A stretch of DNA of 64,000 nucleotides from Astrocystis sublimbata. Lineage: Eukaryota > Ascomycota > Sordariomycetes > Xylariales > Xylariaceae. Shown here piece by piece: positions 21,278 to 34,133 of this stretch. The DNA lies in contig JAJNNY010000037.1 of assembly GCA_022453515.1 (NCBI GenBank), positions 1 through 64,000 of the forward strand. Direction: 5' to 3'. Under the pieces are notes generated by a model. That model was given only the letters and a program-made list of their open reading frames with translations. It was not told the origin of the DNA and made no database searches. The translations under genes and the position numbers were made by a program. Every line of letters starts with the position of its first letter. Within the stretch, counting starts at the first letter, position 1.

Positions 21278-22561
21278 TCACCTCCTCATACTGCCAATCA
21301 GATCCTTCTGCGCCTCCCTGTCCCTCTTCGACTCGCTCAGCGATCCCACACTCCTTAGATCACCGACGACATCCTTCGCCTTGCCGAAGTAGACTTCTTG
21401 GAGCAGGTTCCGCATCTTGAGCTCCATGTCCTCGACGAGCTTGCCGATATTGGCGATCTGCTGCTCGTCGTTCTCGGCCGCCAGCTCGATCTCGACCTGG
21501 CGCGTCATGTTCCCGGACAGGTCCATCTCGCCGAGAGACGACGAGTCGGAGGCGAGCGAGAGGATGACGGTGGACGTCAGGTTGTACTGCGTCAGACGCG
21601 CGCGGTCGATCGCCTCGAACACGTGGATGCTGTCCCAGGTGCCTTCGCCGGATGTGCCTGGGGTGGAGACTGCATGTGCAACAAGAAAATGGTCAGTCAA
21701 CATTCCCACGTCTCCTTCTCTTTCCTTCTCCTGAATTCTTCCTCTTTTTTGCTCTCCACTCCCCAGACCTCTCTCCGAGCCGAAGAAAGAACGAGAATGT
21801 GACAAGAACACAAGAAGGAAAACATGAAACTCACCCTTCTTCAGAAGCACCACGCCTGCAAACCCATCATCCAGGTTCCAGAAATACACACTCGACACGC
21901 CCCCTTCATAATACAACTCCCGGTACAGATCAAAGGCGGCATTCGCCTTGATCTCCATCTTCCTCACCTTCTCGCTCGGCAAGCCCGGGGCACCGCCCTC
22001 CTCGTCGTCCCCGTCCCCGCCGGCCCCCGCGCCCCCGCTGCCGCCGGCCCCGCCGTCCTGCAGGGGCGGGTCGAACTCGTTGCTCCAGGGCGAGCGGTAG
22101 CTGTCGCCGTCGCGGTTGTAGTCGCACAGCAGGTACTCGCGCCCCGACTGCTTGCACGTGCGGACGGCGAGGGGTTGGTCGACCGAGGAGAGCAGGTCTT
22201 CGGTCAGGTCGGGCGCGAGGCTGATGAGGCTCGAGAGGTGCTGCGCGGTGTGTTTCGGGTTCAGGCGGCGGAGGAGGTCGCTATTGGTTTTGGCGGTGTG
22301 GTCAGTGGAGGGTGTACCATGTTGTGTTGTACTTCATTGTATGGAGCTGTTTCGTCCGAGACGTGACAAGACAAGGAATGTGTAGACGTATTTTCGAACT
22401 TGAGATTGCTGGTTCGGCGCTTAATGCCGGGTGGGTTCATAAGAACAACGGCACGACCAGCTGCCCGATTGAATATTGGGAGGGGGAGGGGGAGAGAGAA
22501 CTGGCGACGGGAAGCGGAATACTACTAACAGTGCCGAGTCGAAAGGGTCGGCGGCCGCCAT
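21278..22561 (-). CDS. cap2: F-actin-capping protein subunit beta
   Basis: Beta subunit of the CapZ heterodimer, which caps barbed ends of actin filaments in cortical patches and hyphal tips. Minus-strand exons 22561-22530, 22280-21835 and 21669-21278 join in phases 2 and 1 to give 289 residues, close to the family's usual 270-290. Exon 1 encodes only MAAADPFDSA plus two bases; donor GTTAGT is the one that keeps the frame into DLLRRLNPKHT. Strong family segments follow: REYLLCDYNRDGDSYRSPWS, then EANAAFDLYRELYYEGG-like and SSVYFWNLDDGFAGVVLLKK, and the C-terminal GTWDSIHVFE and LTSTVILSL. An insert rich in Gly, Ala and Asp/Glu (GGAGGSGGAGAGGDGDDEEG) sits after NEFDPPLQDG, a common place for length variation in fungi. 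The C-terminal helix that binds actin is present. The alpha subunit is not in this window. Confidence 0.95.
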
Positions 22562-24189
22562 TGTGAAGAAGAGGAGATGATGGCGGACCGTGGGCAGGAA
22601 AGGCGGATATATCAATCAGGAGATTTCGTTCTCTGGGCCGAACACAAACTTGTTGTTGTTGTTGTTGTTGTTGTCGTTGTTGTTATTGTCTAGGGTAGAT
22701 CGCCTCGCGAGACTGTCTACTCGTACGCAAGTCAGGTACCTAGCACGGTGAGGTAGGTCGGTCAAAAAGTTGAAGGGTCTACGGGAACGGGGTGTATGCG
22801 GGGGATGGTGCATGGTGGGGTGAGAGACAAGATGAGACGAGACGACTGGCTCGACTTGGGCGTGTTGGGGTGTCGAATTAAGGTTGTTTCAATGGCTGCA
22901 GTGGAGCGGGCGGGATAAGCCTCGTTTTAGCGGAGGTCCACAGGCGCCACTAGGTACCGCCACGCCTTGGGTGCTTGTACAAAGACTCCCGCGGTCCGAC
23001 TGTGTGTCCTTTCAAGAGGCAATTGTCCACTTCATATTAATCAGCCCTACATACAAGCCTCGGCATGGTCTACTTGAACGATATAGAAGACTGCGAGATG
23101 GGTTTATAATCAAATACAGCTTTAAGTTGTATGTTCAGATAAGCAAGATTTGTTTTGTACGGTTCAGGAAAGACGCTGATAATCTGCTGGGTTATGGGAG
23201 GAAGTTGATTCAAAAACAAATGGGGGTTGTGCAATAGCCATCTTTGCCAGCCCAGAATAGTATATTTGCCGATAACCAAGTCAGCCTCCGCACTGGTAAA
23301 TATCGCATTATTTCTTACAACTTTGAAGCTATCGAATTTCCGATGTGTCGTAATTTCAGTGGTGATATATACAGTGGGCATGTGAAAGAAGGTCCACAAA
23401 GCACCGGGCGAAACTATTTGTTACGCGAGAGGTTCTCCGCAGGGGACTGGATTGTTGATATTACCTAAGGGTTCGTTGGTATTCAAAATGGGTTGGTTGC
23501 CAGGCAAGAATCAATGAGTGATGACATTGTCGAAATGGACTGGATGTCGAAGCGCAGACTTGACTTCAGTGAGTGCTCATGAAATAGGCGAGAGATATCT
23601 CAGCGAGCCGAGTGTGGCTTCTCAGGCTTGACCACTAAAAGATTAGCATCTCCAGTCCAGCAGCATTGTGCCCCTCCAAGAACCTGTGACGACAGAGGTA
23701 AGCAGGGGTAAGCTAGGCGGAAGGTGGGGTGGGGTGGTGGGGTTGCTGTCACAAGTGCCTCGGCCGCCGGTCACATAAGCTGTCCGTAACCGTCATCACC
23801 TTACCCACCTGCACCTACCTAATCTCATACGCAACCTGTTTTGCTTGTGACTGCCCAGCAAGCTATCTCGGTGTTTCTATTTACAACGTTTCACCTGCGC
23901 ATTGCATTTGAGGATTAACCTCCCACCATTCTAACCTTTTTTTTCAGCAATCGTCTCTCGTAAACAACCCCTCCCTCACCTTCTACTTCAACTTCCTCCT
24001 GTCAACAATACCTTACGCAAGGTACCTGGTAGCTGATAATAGCTTCACCCCTACTCAGTTCATCCATTTGCGTCAAAACCTTGATTGGAGGTCTGCTAGC
24101 AGCAACCAACTATCGTGCTTAAGTCAAGCCTTACCTGCTCAACACCACATCTGCGCAAGCGAAATACCGCATATCCAGACCTTCACACA
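22562..24189. other. Intergenic, divergent upstream regions
   Basis: Lies between the 5' ends of the capping-protein gene (minus) and the small conserved gene at 24190 (plus), so it should contain both promoters. A (TTG)n microsatellite occupies 22650-22688. The frames at 22884-23237 and 23244-23468 are open but unrecognised, and I do not call them. The 150 bases before 24190 are C/T-rich like a fungal leader. Confidence 0.45.
22650..22688 (+). repeat. (TTG)n microsatellite
   Basis: Eight perfect TTG units from 22650 to 22673 followed by imperfect units (TCG, TTA) to 22688. Confidence 0.88.
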
Positions 24190-25033
24190 ATGGCTGCTCC
24201 TGCTACTAAGACGATCGGCGACTTGAGCGGGAAGTGGGTTCTGGTGAGTCTATTCATGAGCTACCTAGCTACGTAGGAGCTTTCATTGTTTCCAACATCA
24301 GACTATGCCTTTCCTAACTGCCATACAATGGTATCCTCAACCTCCTCCCATCTACCCATCTGTACAGCTCCAGCCTCAGCCAGACCCAAACCCCCCACTT
24401 CAACCATAAGCCGTCACCCATTTTCAACCAAAGCAGCATACATCGTCCTCCAAAGCACTCACATACTCACCAATCCCTCAGAACAAAACCCTCTCCGACC
24501 CCACGGACCCCGCCCTCGCTCTCCAAGGCATAGGCTGGCTCCTCCGCAAAGGCATCAGCGCCGCCACCGTGACCATCGCCGTCAAGCAGTACGTCGACGC
24601 CTCCTCCAAGGTGACCCGCATCGACGTCGACCAATCGGCCTCGGGTCTCTCCTCTACGCACGAGGCACGCACGTTGGACTGGTCCTCGCGATCGCACAAG
24701 GACTGGCTCTTCGGCGCCGTCGAGGGGCGGTCGAAGTTCATTTCGTCGTCCGAACTCTCCGCCCTGGTGGCGGCAGACGGAGAGGCACGCAAGGAAGGAT
24801 GGGTTGATTCGGCTTTTCTGAGCGAGGACTGGCTGGAGGGCGACGAGGAGCAGAAGGGCGACGAGGGCAAGTCCCATGTCATTAGCCATGTCAAGGCCGA
24901 GGCGGGATGGTTTGCGACACAGATCTGGGGGTTCCAGAATATCGGCGGCGAGAGAAGACATGTGAGGAATGTGGTGGTTTCGAAGGGGGATAAGTTTGTG
25001 AGCTTCAAGATGATTTATGACTTCGTGGAGTAG
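24190..25033 (+). CDS. Conserved fungal protein, possibly lipocalin-like
   Basis: Exons 24190-24243 and 24482-25033 join in phase 0 to give 201 residues; the 238-nt intron has a GTGAGT donor and CCCTCAG acceptor. The N-terminus reads MAAPATKTIGDLSGKWVL-NKTLSD, typical of a small fungal family with GKW near the start. The middle contains ATVTIAVKQYVDASSKVTRI and TLDWSSRSHKDWLFGAVEG, suggesting successive beta strands. The GxW near the N-terminus and the beta-rich pattern are reminiscent of the calycin/lipocalin fold, which binds small hydrophobic ligands, but this is inference only. There is no signal peptide or membrane helix. It probably acts in the cytosol. I recognise conservation with unnamed ascomycete proteins, not a defined function. 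Confidence 0.8.
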
Positions 25034-25842
25034 GGGACGGTATAGATGGATGAGGATGGACAGTCGGTGATCGATGGACACACTACATACATATGCATAC
25101 AGGCGGCTTGTGGAATCGGACCACTTCGGCACATTGCAAGCATCAAGCACTTCAAGATAGAGGAATTCCATGATTGAAATCTATATCATAAGGCGAGCAA
25201 GCGAAACGAACTCCTACCTCTGTGCCCTGGAAACTGGCATTTGGCCTGCCCGGCCCCGTTGAAACATCCTCGAGATGAACGAGACGAACAAAACCTGGCG
25301 ATGACTCGGCGGCAAGGCCCACTTGCCATCCTGTTTTTGAGACCCAACGCGTTGAGGGTATACTGTATTTCACAGTTGTATAATACGGCCTATGTTTTCA
25401 AATGCTCAAATATCCTTCTCTACAGCATCTGAGAAGCAGCTCTCGTGGTTCATGTGCCAGAGATGTATCGTCTTATTGCGATATTCATTTAGCCTCATCG
25501 GTGGGAATGTTGAAAACCCGCCCGATAAGATAGCCTGTGACGCCTAGCTAACCAAAGTCAAATATTACCCCGTCCGGTCCAATCTATTGATTAACGAGAT
25601 AGTGGTGAACTCCCGATCAAACGCCAGTGTGGTTGAATACAAAATTATCAAGGAGCTCCTTGGCATTGAGTCTCTGCCAAGACATGGAATCAACCCATGC
25701 CAAGCCCCCAGCGGGTATTTCTACCTCGATCTCGTTGAGTGAAACAGCTCGAAAGCCTCAAAGGCTTCCTCATAGCTCGTCGCGGCAGCAGTATCGGTGC
25801 CATCCCCAATCTGATGGGCGTCGTGGGCGACAGGTACGCACT
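25034..25842. other. Intergenic, convergent 3' ends
   Basis: Spacer between the plus-strand gene ending at 25033 and the minus-strand CBS gene ending at 25843. No gene is supported; short frames here are shadows or noise. Confidence 0.5.
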
Positions 25843-26537
25843 TCAAGCAGGCCTTCTCTTAACGAACTCCTCCAAGTCCTCCTTGGTTGCGACGCCCACG
25901 ACGAATCTCCTATCCGCATCGGTGACGACGGCGAACTCTTGCTTCTGCCCCTGGGAGTCTTCCACGCCCTCGAAGAAGGCCTCGAGCTCCTCGAGCGGCG
26001 TGTCGAGCGTGATGACGGTGTACCGCCGGCCCTTGCGTTGAAATTTAATCATGGCCGCAGAGATGGGATCCTCGGGCTTCACAGTGCCTGACTCGAGCTG
26101 CGCCTGTAAAACTGGGATGGCGATGTAGCCCTGCAGTCCGCGCGTCTCCGAATCGACGACCGTCAGGTGCGTGTACTCGCGCTCGAAGGCGGCGTTGAGG
26201 GCCAGAGAGACGGGATCGGTGGGGTTTAGAGATAGAGCGGCCGGGGGCTCGAGGTCCTGGATTGTTGCCTGCGTTGGGGAGGAAAGGTGTGAGTTAGTTG
26301 AATATCCATCCATGCTGCTACTCATGGCAACGATGTGCCAAGAGAGACGATCTTTCGGACTTATGTGACTTCTGCTCCCGAACACGAGCCCGATTCGGGG
26401 AAACATGCGAGTAGCGACGAAGGGGAGACATGAAGATGCTGACTCACCCCGCGATACCGAGCTGACCACTTGGAAATGAAGGGCTGCTTCGATAGAGAAG
26501 GTCCCACGTGGACTGCGCTCTTGATCGTCTGCGCCAT
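25843..26537 (-). CDS. CBS-domain protein
   Basis: A small protein built around a pair of CBS repeats, which usually sense adenosine nucleotides. Minus-strand exons 26537-26448 and 26268-25843 join in phase 0, giving 171 residues; the intron has donor GTGAGT and acceptor ACGCAG. The spliced junction reads SARYRG-ATIQDLEPPAALSL, the usual start of the first CBS motif. YTHLTVVDSETRGLQGYIAI ends the first repeat. PISAAMIKFQRKGRRYTVIT, TPLEELEAFFEG and EFAVVTDADRRFVVGVATKE make up the second. There is no attached catalytic domain, so it is likely a regulatory or scaffold protein in cytosol or mitochondrion. Reading upstream of the acceptor gives another open frame starting at 26469 in unspliced sequence, but it lacks the RYRG segment typical of relatives. 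Function beyond nucleotide sensing is not known to me. Confidence 0.87.
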
Positions 26538-28044
26538 GCTCGGTGAGGTCCAGTGAGTGAGTGGACCTGGGCTTGGTGAACTGGACAGGGCAGGGCTTTG
26601 CAGATCTGCGTAGGCAAACGGAAGTCGAAATAGTCGGTTGATAAGTCGACTGCGCCCGAGCAGGACTAGCTGTTCTATCTTGGGTGAATCCAATCTGCGT
26701 CGTGCAGTTGCTAGCGAATCTGACCCGATTGATTCTCGTCGTTGGAAGAGATCATGCGAGCTGGGTTGTGAGTCGTGACAAAATCAGTTCTGACGACGTC
26801 AGCCGTAAAGCACGCTAGAACTCCCGAGGTGGGGTGCGCACTCGGCTGACAGCGGCCGAGTCCACTGTGGGCTCTGTGGCACCCCCCTGGCCCCTCGTGC
26901 TCGCGGGTGGGCACCTCGCATCTGGGAAACCTTGATGAGAAAGGCAGCAATTGAAGATCGCCAAGGGAAGTAAATGCGTGCAGATAATACATAAACAGGT
27001 TCGAGGTATTTGGCCCTCAGGAAAATATGAAAGAAATCCCAGTTACAGTCAGTCGTTGACAAAGCTCGTTATTTAAAGCTCGTCGAAATCCAGCCAGGCT
27101 ATTGGGAAAGTTCCAACAGGAATCCAGCTCCAAGTCCAATGGCAACTCACCATATCCGACGTCGAGTCTAGCGCAAACAGACCTATGAGCCAATAAGAGT
27201 CGAGGAAACGCGAGGTAGCCATTCCTAAGGCTTAAAGCACGGGAGGTGGAGTCCCTAACTGCTTGCTGGATCCTCGCTGAATCCCCGCTAGGAGCTTCGA
27301 GTTGCCGCACTAATCGACAGCTATGTTCATCGCTGCGCTAGCTTGGAGTTGCTGCCCCACAGACCGAACGTCACTTCAGTACCTTGACTGTACTTTGTGC
27401 CAAATTGGAGATTCCATATCGACAACTTTGTATGTTACAAACTGGAAATCGAAAATCTTCACATGATGTAGAGATTCAGGTGTGATTCAAGTGAGAATGA
27501 ATTGGATTCTACGCACGAAAGCTAAAGTGCTGAAAAGGGAAGCGGTTTGGGCTGTCAACATCTCATATTGTACAGATCTCGTACCTCACCTCCAGACATC
27601 TACAGACAGGGAGGTACATGCGACTGGAAGCTTTAACTCCGGGTGCTCCGTCTGTGATGGTTTCGAGCAGAGGGCGGCTGCTCCCTGACCAACCGAAATG
27701 CTCCGATTAGTATGGGAACCATTGACCCATCTTATCTCACCTTCTCGCTTTTCATTCTTAAACCTCTCGAGCCCTTCTTCGCTCTTTATATCCAGCCGTG
27801 TTGGGTCATCGTAACTCGAAGCCTGTCGATAGAACCCTACAATTCGTCCTAGGACCAGGAGGTACCGTATGCTCACCCTATCATGTCTCTGCTATCATTC
27901 GTGGATCTATCGCGACACAGTTTCCTGTGTCCAATGCGCAGAGCATTGATAACTTCATTACCTACCTATCTACCTTGTTAAACACTCTCGCGACAGCAAC
28001 GAACAGATCACTAACGATGGCATATAGACTCCTATTGCGACAAG
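26538..28044. other. Intergenic, divergent upstream regions
   Basis: Lies between the starts of the CBS gene (minus) and the phosphate carrier gene (plus). A C/T-rich leader-like tract and the frequent ACAACAG/CGAACAG sequences before 28045 are consistent with a 5' untranslated region. No gene is supported in the remainder. Confidence 0.5.
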
Positions 28045-29513
28045 ATGTCTCCCCTCTTCCCTACGCTGCAAGCACTACAGCAGACCCTCAAGCCCTACGA
28101 CGCCCGTCAAATCGAATCTCAGGCACCGAGAAAAGCGACGCCGCACCAGGTCCATCCCGGATTCCATAGTGTCGCCTTCGCCTCCCTCGACGATGCCAAG
28201 AAGAAGCTGAGCGCCGAGGCTCAGAAGGAGTTTGACAAGGCGAGCGCGGCGACCAAGGCCAAGACAGGTCAGATCGAGCTCTACTCCTCGGGGTTCTATG
28301 CTGCTGCGACATTTGGTGGTCTCATGGCCTGTGTAAGTGATCGTTCGTGTCTACAGCTCCGATCTATGGGTGTGGGGTCTAGGTCATGTCACGAGAACCA
28401 AGTTGCTAATGCGGCTTCCTTTCCTCATACAGGGCCTCACGCATACCGCCGTCACCCCGCTCGACCTAGTCAAATGCCGCCGCCAAGTCAATTCGAAACT
28501 GTACAAGGGCAACTTCCAGGCTTGGGGCATGATCTACCGCTCGGAAGGTCTCCGTGGCATCTTCACGGGATGGGGACCTACTCTAGTTGGTTACTCGGCA
28601 CAAGGAGCATTCAAGGTGAGCTAGTCACATGATGAACATCGTCACTCCAGTACTTGGAAAGAGGAACGGTGCCATAACTGATGCATCTTATGTACACAGT
28701 ACGGATGGTATGAATACTTCAAGAAGACGTATTCCGATATGGCGGGTCCGGAGAACGCCTACAAGTACAAGACGCTCCTCTACCTCGGGGCCTCTGCGTC
28801 TGCAGAATTCCTTGCTGATATCGCCCTGTGCCCCTTCGAAGCCGTCAAGGTCCGCATGCAGACATCGATCCCGTCTCCGTACACGGGCATGCTGGATGGT
28901 CTGAGAAAGATCAGCGCGTCGGAAGGTATCGGTGGCCTGTACAAAGGTCTTTATCCCTTATGGGGGCGTCAGATACCCTACACAATGGTAAGTGGCAATT
29001 AACTGCATGTTCTCGCATATTTCTAGAATCACTAGTGGTCATGATTCAAGTCGACCCAGGAAACCCTGCCACAAATCAACAAGAACAAAAGACAGACTTC
29101 TCCTGATTGACTGATCTGTTCATTTGTAGATGAAATTCGCCTCCTTCGAAACCATCGTTGAAATGATATACGACCGCATGCCCGGCAAGAAGAGCGACTA
29201 CGGTAAGGGCACACAGACCGCCGTGTCTTTCACGGGTGGCTACATCGCCGGTATCCTCTGCGCTATCGTCTCGCACCCGGCCGACGTCCTCGTCAGCAAG
29301 CTGAATGCGAACCGCAAGTCCGGCGAGGCTTTTGGCGCTGCTGTCGCGCGCAACTACAGAGACACCGGGTTCATGGGTCTCTGGAATGGTCTGCCTGTGC
29401 GGATTGTCATGATCGGTACTCTGACGGGACTGCAATGGATGATTTACGACTCGTTCAAGATCTTCATGGGGTTCCCCACGACCGGTGGTGCGGCGCCCCC
29501 GGAGCCGAAGTGA
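28045..29513 (+). CDS. mir1: Mitochondrial phosphate carrier
   Basis: Imports inorganic phosphate into the mitochondrial matrix with protons (or in exchange for hydroxide), feeding ATP synthase. Four exons, 28045-28332, 28433-28615, 28700-28987 and 29130-29513, all join in phase 0 to give 380 residues. Three mitochondrial carrier repeats are present, each with the Px[D/E]xx[K/R] signature: [22 protein letters not shown] and [11 protein letters not shown]. The phosphate-carrier-specific [16 protein letters not shown] and RQIPYTMMKFASFE are clear and distinguish it from other carriers. The N-terminal 80 residues form an extension rich in Lys, Ala and Glu, as in other mould phosphate carriers. 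Exon boundaries fall between helices. Upstream stop codons in frame favour the ATG at 28045. Other fungal genomes often have a second copy (Pic2-like); the sequence here looks closer to the main Mir1 type. Confidence 0.95.
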
Positions 29514-32500
29514 GAGATTGATGGGTGGAGTTCTCCGTTTGTGACGAATGAGAGTACATCATTTATCAAGTGACTGAGGCTGTCATAGGGAAAGGCGTGA
29601 AACTTAATAAGGGGGCGGGTTTCCTGACATGATGTTCTCGTTCTTCACCTCGTTTGTAAATGTAGCTTTCCTTTTGATTCTATTGCTTCATGCTACTAAG
29701 TATGATTTATCTGGCTATGTCAATCCCTTGAGAAATTCGCAGTACTGTTGCAAGCATGTGAAATAGGCGACTTGAAAATTGCCGTATTGGTTTGATAACT
29801 CAGTAAATAATTCTGTGTTTACTTCATCGGCAAGTTGAATATGCTAGTTGTGAGAGCATGATGCCGATCCTGTATTTTAACTTCCACTTTATGTTGTTGA
29901 CGAATGGTAAGCGAGGTGATTTCAAGTCGTATGCGTGACATGAGTCTTCGATGAACGGTTTATACCAAAGTACCCTTGAATGTGTATTGTCTGGCCTACA
30001 AGTCGTTCCTCAGATATAACAACAGCAAAAACGCGCGATGTGGCCCAGAGAATGCCTGGATTAGGGGGCGACGAAGGGTAGTTCAAGTTTGACTCAACCA
30101 ATGGGACAACTCTGGCCACCCTTCTTGAAGCGGATGGGCCGACTTGATCCCAGCCCTCAGGGTTGAAGTTCAAACCCAACAGTCTATGCGTAGCTCTGGC
30201 CCCCCGAACAACCCTGACGTCATACTTCGATGGAGGGATGGTTACGACCGACCGCATCAGCTCTCTCTAGGCGCGATAGTATTCGGCTCCTGGTGCCAAA
30301 GAAACCGATAGTGCGCGCTATTACAATTCGCACGACGGCATGTGTGTCTCGTCCACCCCGATGCTTGTGGTTACCCACTGCCACGACATCAATAGAGTCA
30401 TAGCGACCAAGGCTGTCAGCCCCTCTGGTAGCTTGCAATGCGACAGCAATCGCATTGCTGACAAGTGTGCTGATACACGAAAGAAGCGATGTCTCCTCAT
30501 CTTACCTTCGGTACCTACGGCCTACCTTAGGTACCGTAGCTCATTGGCGAAAGGCTAAGCGAAGCCAAGGTTCACTGCATCTGCAGAGCATTGAAACGTT
30601 GCTCGCTCATGGTGCTACCCCTCCATAAGCCGGACTTATGTCATTGCACGTCAGCCATGTGGCGGCCAAGATGGCCTTGGAGGCGGGGGCTAAAGGGGTG
30701 CGACATGGACAAAAAGAGGTTGCCTGAGAGGGTGGGATTGGAAGATGCATTGGGCGGCGCTACCTCGGCTCCGGCTGAGCTGATTGGCATGGCATTTTTG
30801 TTGTCTGGCCTGGTTCTGCCAATGTTATTGGCTTCGGGACTTCATGTCGGTTCTTACATGGAGTCTTGGCTTATTGCTTAATTGTCCTTTGGTAACGCTG
30901 TTGCGTTCGTGATGGGTTCGGTGGGGAGAGAGAGAACATCTGGACAAGTATTGAACGCGGAATCGTTTTTCCTTTAATGGTGTTTGGTGATGCAGGAATC
31001 AACCTACTGATCTCCATACTGGGAAAGTCCGCAGATCATATCAGCGCTCAGATTATATGACTATCTCGCGAACTTGGGGCGGTACTGTTGGTTATCGTCG
31101 CAGATTGCTGCAGTGCGGCGTCCCACTGCATCACGACGTTCCCGCATGGGGGAGGGGATGGTTATCTGTCACTTGGAGATCAACAAAGGAGGGGCTCGTC
31201 GCAATTTATAAGCGCCACGCAATTTCTCCCCCGTCATGATTTGCTTTGTACGTTGTCAGTCAGGATGATATGATGGCAGCTTGTTGTTCTCAACGGAGAT
31301 AAGGATTGGTGCTCTTCTGAAACAGCATCGCAGGGTTACATTCACCATGCCATGCCCAATGGTATTTCCCGGCTGACAACCGCCGAATCGGACCACTCGC
31401 GACGACGATGGATTCTGGATGGATGGATGGCTGGCGACATATGTATGTGTAGGGCGTGGCAATCGCAGGTCGAACCGTACATGTTGATAGAGTGGTACAT
31501 ATAGGTATCCATTGCGTTGGGACCAGTCGTTCCGTCACATTGCCTGCTCAGCTCGCCTGGATTCGGTAGACAAGTCGTCTAGGTACTTACAGTAAGTACT
31601 TGCTTGAATCCCGCCTGCGGTCAGCAACGGCGGCCCATGGAGATCAACGGAGTGCTCAAGGCATGGCAAGTGGATCTGACATGATGCCCGTCCGACAATG
31701 AACCCTCAGATCAATAGGAGGAACTCGCATGCTCGCCGACTTGACTCTCGTATGCCTTACCACGTTCTACCTTCCCTTCATACAATATTTCCGAGCTACA
31801 TCGGACTTTCGGGGCTGGCCTCGTTAACTATGCAACGTCAGAGCATCATTCGCATCCTACAGTACGAGACTCTTCGTCGCTGCTCAGTTGAACCCTCAAG
31901 ATGACGACACATCAATGTCCACTACAGTACAGTAGGTAGTATGTAGCGTCCGAGCGGGTCGCCAGTGCTCCTCGTTGCTAGCTGTGCAGCCTGCCCGCAG
32001 TTGCTGCAGGCATAAATTCTGCACAAGAACCGGACCTTGTCAGCCGGTGCCGAAGCTCATGTTATGCGGCCAGGCATCCAGGGATCAGCATGCTCAATCA
32101 TCTCCAGGCTGCAACTCTATCATCTGCACACGGTATCTGCCGTAAACGTCTTCCACGGCTGTTCTAGTCAATCTGGAAATGCTACTTGGTCGACAGCGTC
32201 GAGGCTAGCGGAACAAGTTGCCCATTTCGGTCATGGTGCCCTTCGTTGGTGCATCACGGTCACGCTTGATTGAGCCTTGCGGTGCCCAGGTAGCCCGTCG
32301 GGAGCCGTGGACATGGCGGGAGCTCAGCTCTGGTGATTGAGAGCAAACGCGTAGAAGCGGCCGCTACGAGAGACCATGCCAATCTAGCTCTGCTTAAGAG
32401 AAAACTAGGGAAATTGTTGCGATTTAAAGACTGGTAATCTTCACTTCAGTCAACTTGGTAAATTCCAATAGTCAGTCAATCAGGGTACTAGTATTTCAAT

Positions 32501-34133
32501 GTACCTTACGTAGGCATCTAACATCAACACCCATGCTCCAGTCCTTTGGCATTAGTTACGTAGTCAGCGCAGGTAGGTCAATAAGCATCGCGGCAGGCGA
32601 GAAGTTGCGAACTTGCGAAATAAACGAGACAAAAGACGGCACAGACAGCACAATTTGAAATGCGGGCGGTTGTGGCCGGTTCATGACTGGCGTGACTGGC
32701 GAGACTGGTTAGCTTGCGTAAATTGTCGGCGAGATCGTGACCGTTGCAGCGCTGCCAAGAGACGCGGCGGCCATGTTAGTGTGGTGCAGCAGCTGTTGGC
32801 CGTCGTTGGTGTTAGCCGTTCAGGGCTTGGCCTTACCCCGACTTTGAGGTCACTCGCTACCTGGATCCAGGTACTGTCGAGCTGTCGCCGGTCGTGGCCG
32901 GGTACCACAGGCCGAACCATAGCCTCAACTTCTAACGCAGCTCTAACGGGTCTAATGCATGCATGGAATGCTGATTCCACGGCGTGGAAGAATGGTAGAA
33001 CACCTCTACCTTGCCGAGCTTGCCTCGCCTGACCTTACCGCTGTGCAGTGCAGTAAGTACAGTACGGTAGAACCCGCAGAACTTTATCTGGGCGCCTCCA
33101 GGGCTCAACCTTACCCGCCACCACAATCCGAATTCTAAGGTAAGCAGGCTTGCTTCCCACCTCCCACTTCCCACCTCCCGATTTCATCTGCCCGAGAAGC
33201 TAAGGTTGGGGTACCTGAGTGCCCAGCAATTGCCGTACCTGAAATACTACCTCGGTACAGTTTTCGTCATACCGGTACCCTCGCTGCTATCTTCGGTACT
33301 TGGGTACTTGCCGGTACGGGCGCAGGCCTGAGGCAGACTGGCGCGGGACAGGCAGGTGTGCTGCGGGCGGCCGTACCGACTGACCGGCGGGTCCTACTTC
33401 TACTTAGGTACGAGTAGGTCTGCCTACACACATACACACACACACACGACAGGGGTAGGACAAGGCCCCGAATCCTTTCAACGACCTTTTACTAAGTCCA
33501 CCCGACACCACCACCACCTGCACGCACTCGTTCTAGCCCACAGCAGCGCCGTGACGCCCGTCCCATCTCCACTACCTCCATCTTCACCTTCATCTCCTCG
33601 CCTCTCTCTCACGTCTTTCAGTCTGGTCCACGCCGTACTTGTCCGCTTTGGGGCCTCTGATCGCTGGTACTCGTAGCCTATTCCATTCCCTCCACCACTT
33701 CGGCATTCAATATTCAACATCTGCTATTTGTCGCTCAATTCCCAAGATACCCAGAGCTTGTCGTCAGCGCCTACCGGCATTTGCCACTAATACACGCAAG
33801 TCGATTTCGGAGCCTCGCTTGCTCCCGGACCTATACCCAGCAACCACAATTCCCTCGAGACAAACGCCAGAACAGAACCCTTATGCGACTGCGGTGCTTC
33901 AACTCGTCTTTGCTTGTGTGTCATTTTCCCGAGGGCGCCTTGGGAGTCTGGATGTCGCAGCATTTTCATGGCTAGACTGCGCCCCTCCGAGAACAACGAC
34001 AACCAGCGCATCGAATGAGGGCCTACGTCGATACTCCTCGCCCCCCTTGACTCCCAGCAGGCCTTGTGCCTCGATTCCGACTCACGCTTGGCCGATCCCA
34101 TCCTTCGCTGCGTGAACAGCCAAGAGCGCCACC
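29514..34133. other. Long intergenic region upstream of the creB-like gene
   Basis: About 4.6 kb without a recognisable gene. Frames near 29922-30257 (minus), 30591-30881 and 32613-33032 lack family motifs. At 33210-33411 the pentamer GGTAC/GTACC occurs nine times in about 200 bases. A (CA)n stretch lies near 33434-33448. From about 33470 to 34133 the plus strand is C-rich and contains open frames such as 33639-34115 with low-complexity translations; this is best read as promoter and long 5' leader of the next gene. Confidence 0.45.
33210..33411. repeat. Cluster of GGTAC motifs
   Basis: GGTAC or its complement GTACC is seen at 33210, 33235, 33254, 33274, 33295, 33303, 33313, 33373 and 33407. 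Two are full palindromic GGTACC. It sits about 0.7-0.9 kb upstream of the creB-like start. Confidence 0.6.

Noticed and set aside
33639..34115. 158-codon frame directly upstream of creB
   Set aside because: Composition follows the C-rich leader, no conserved features, and it ends just before the creB start.
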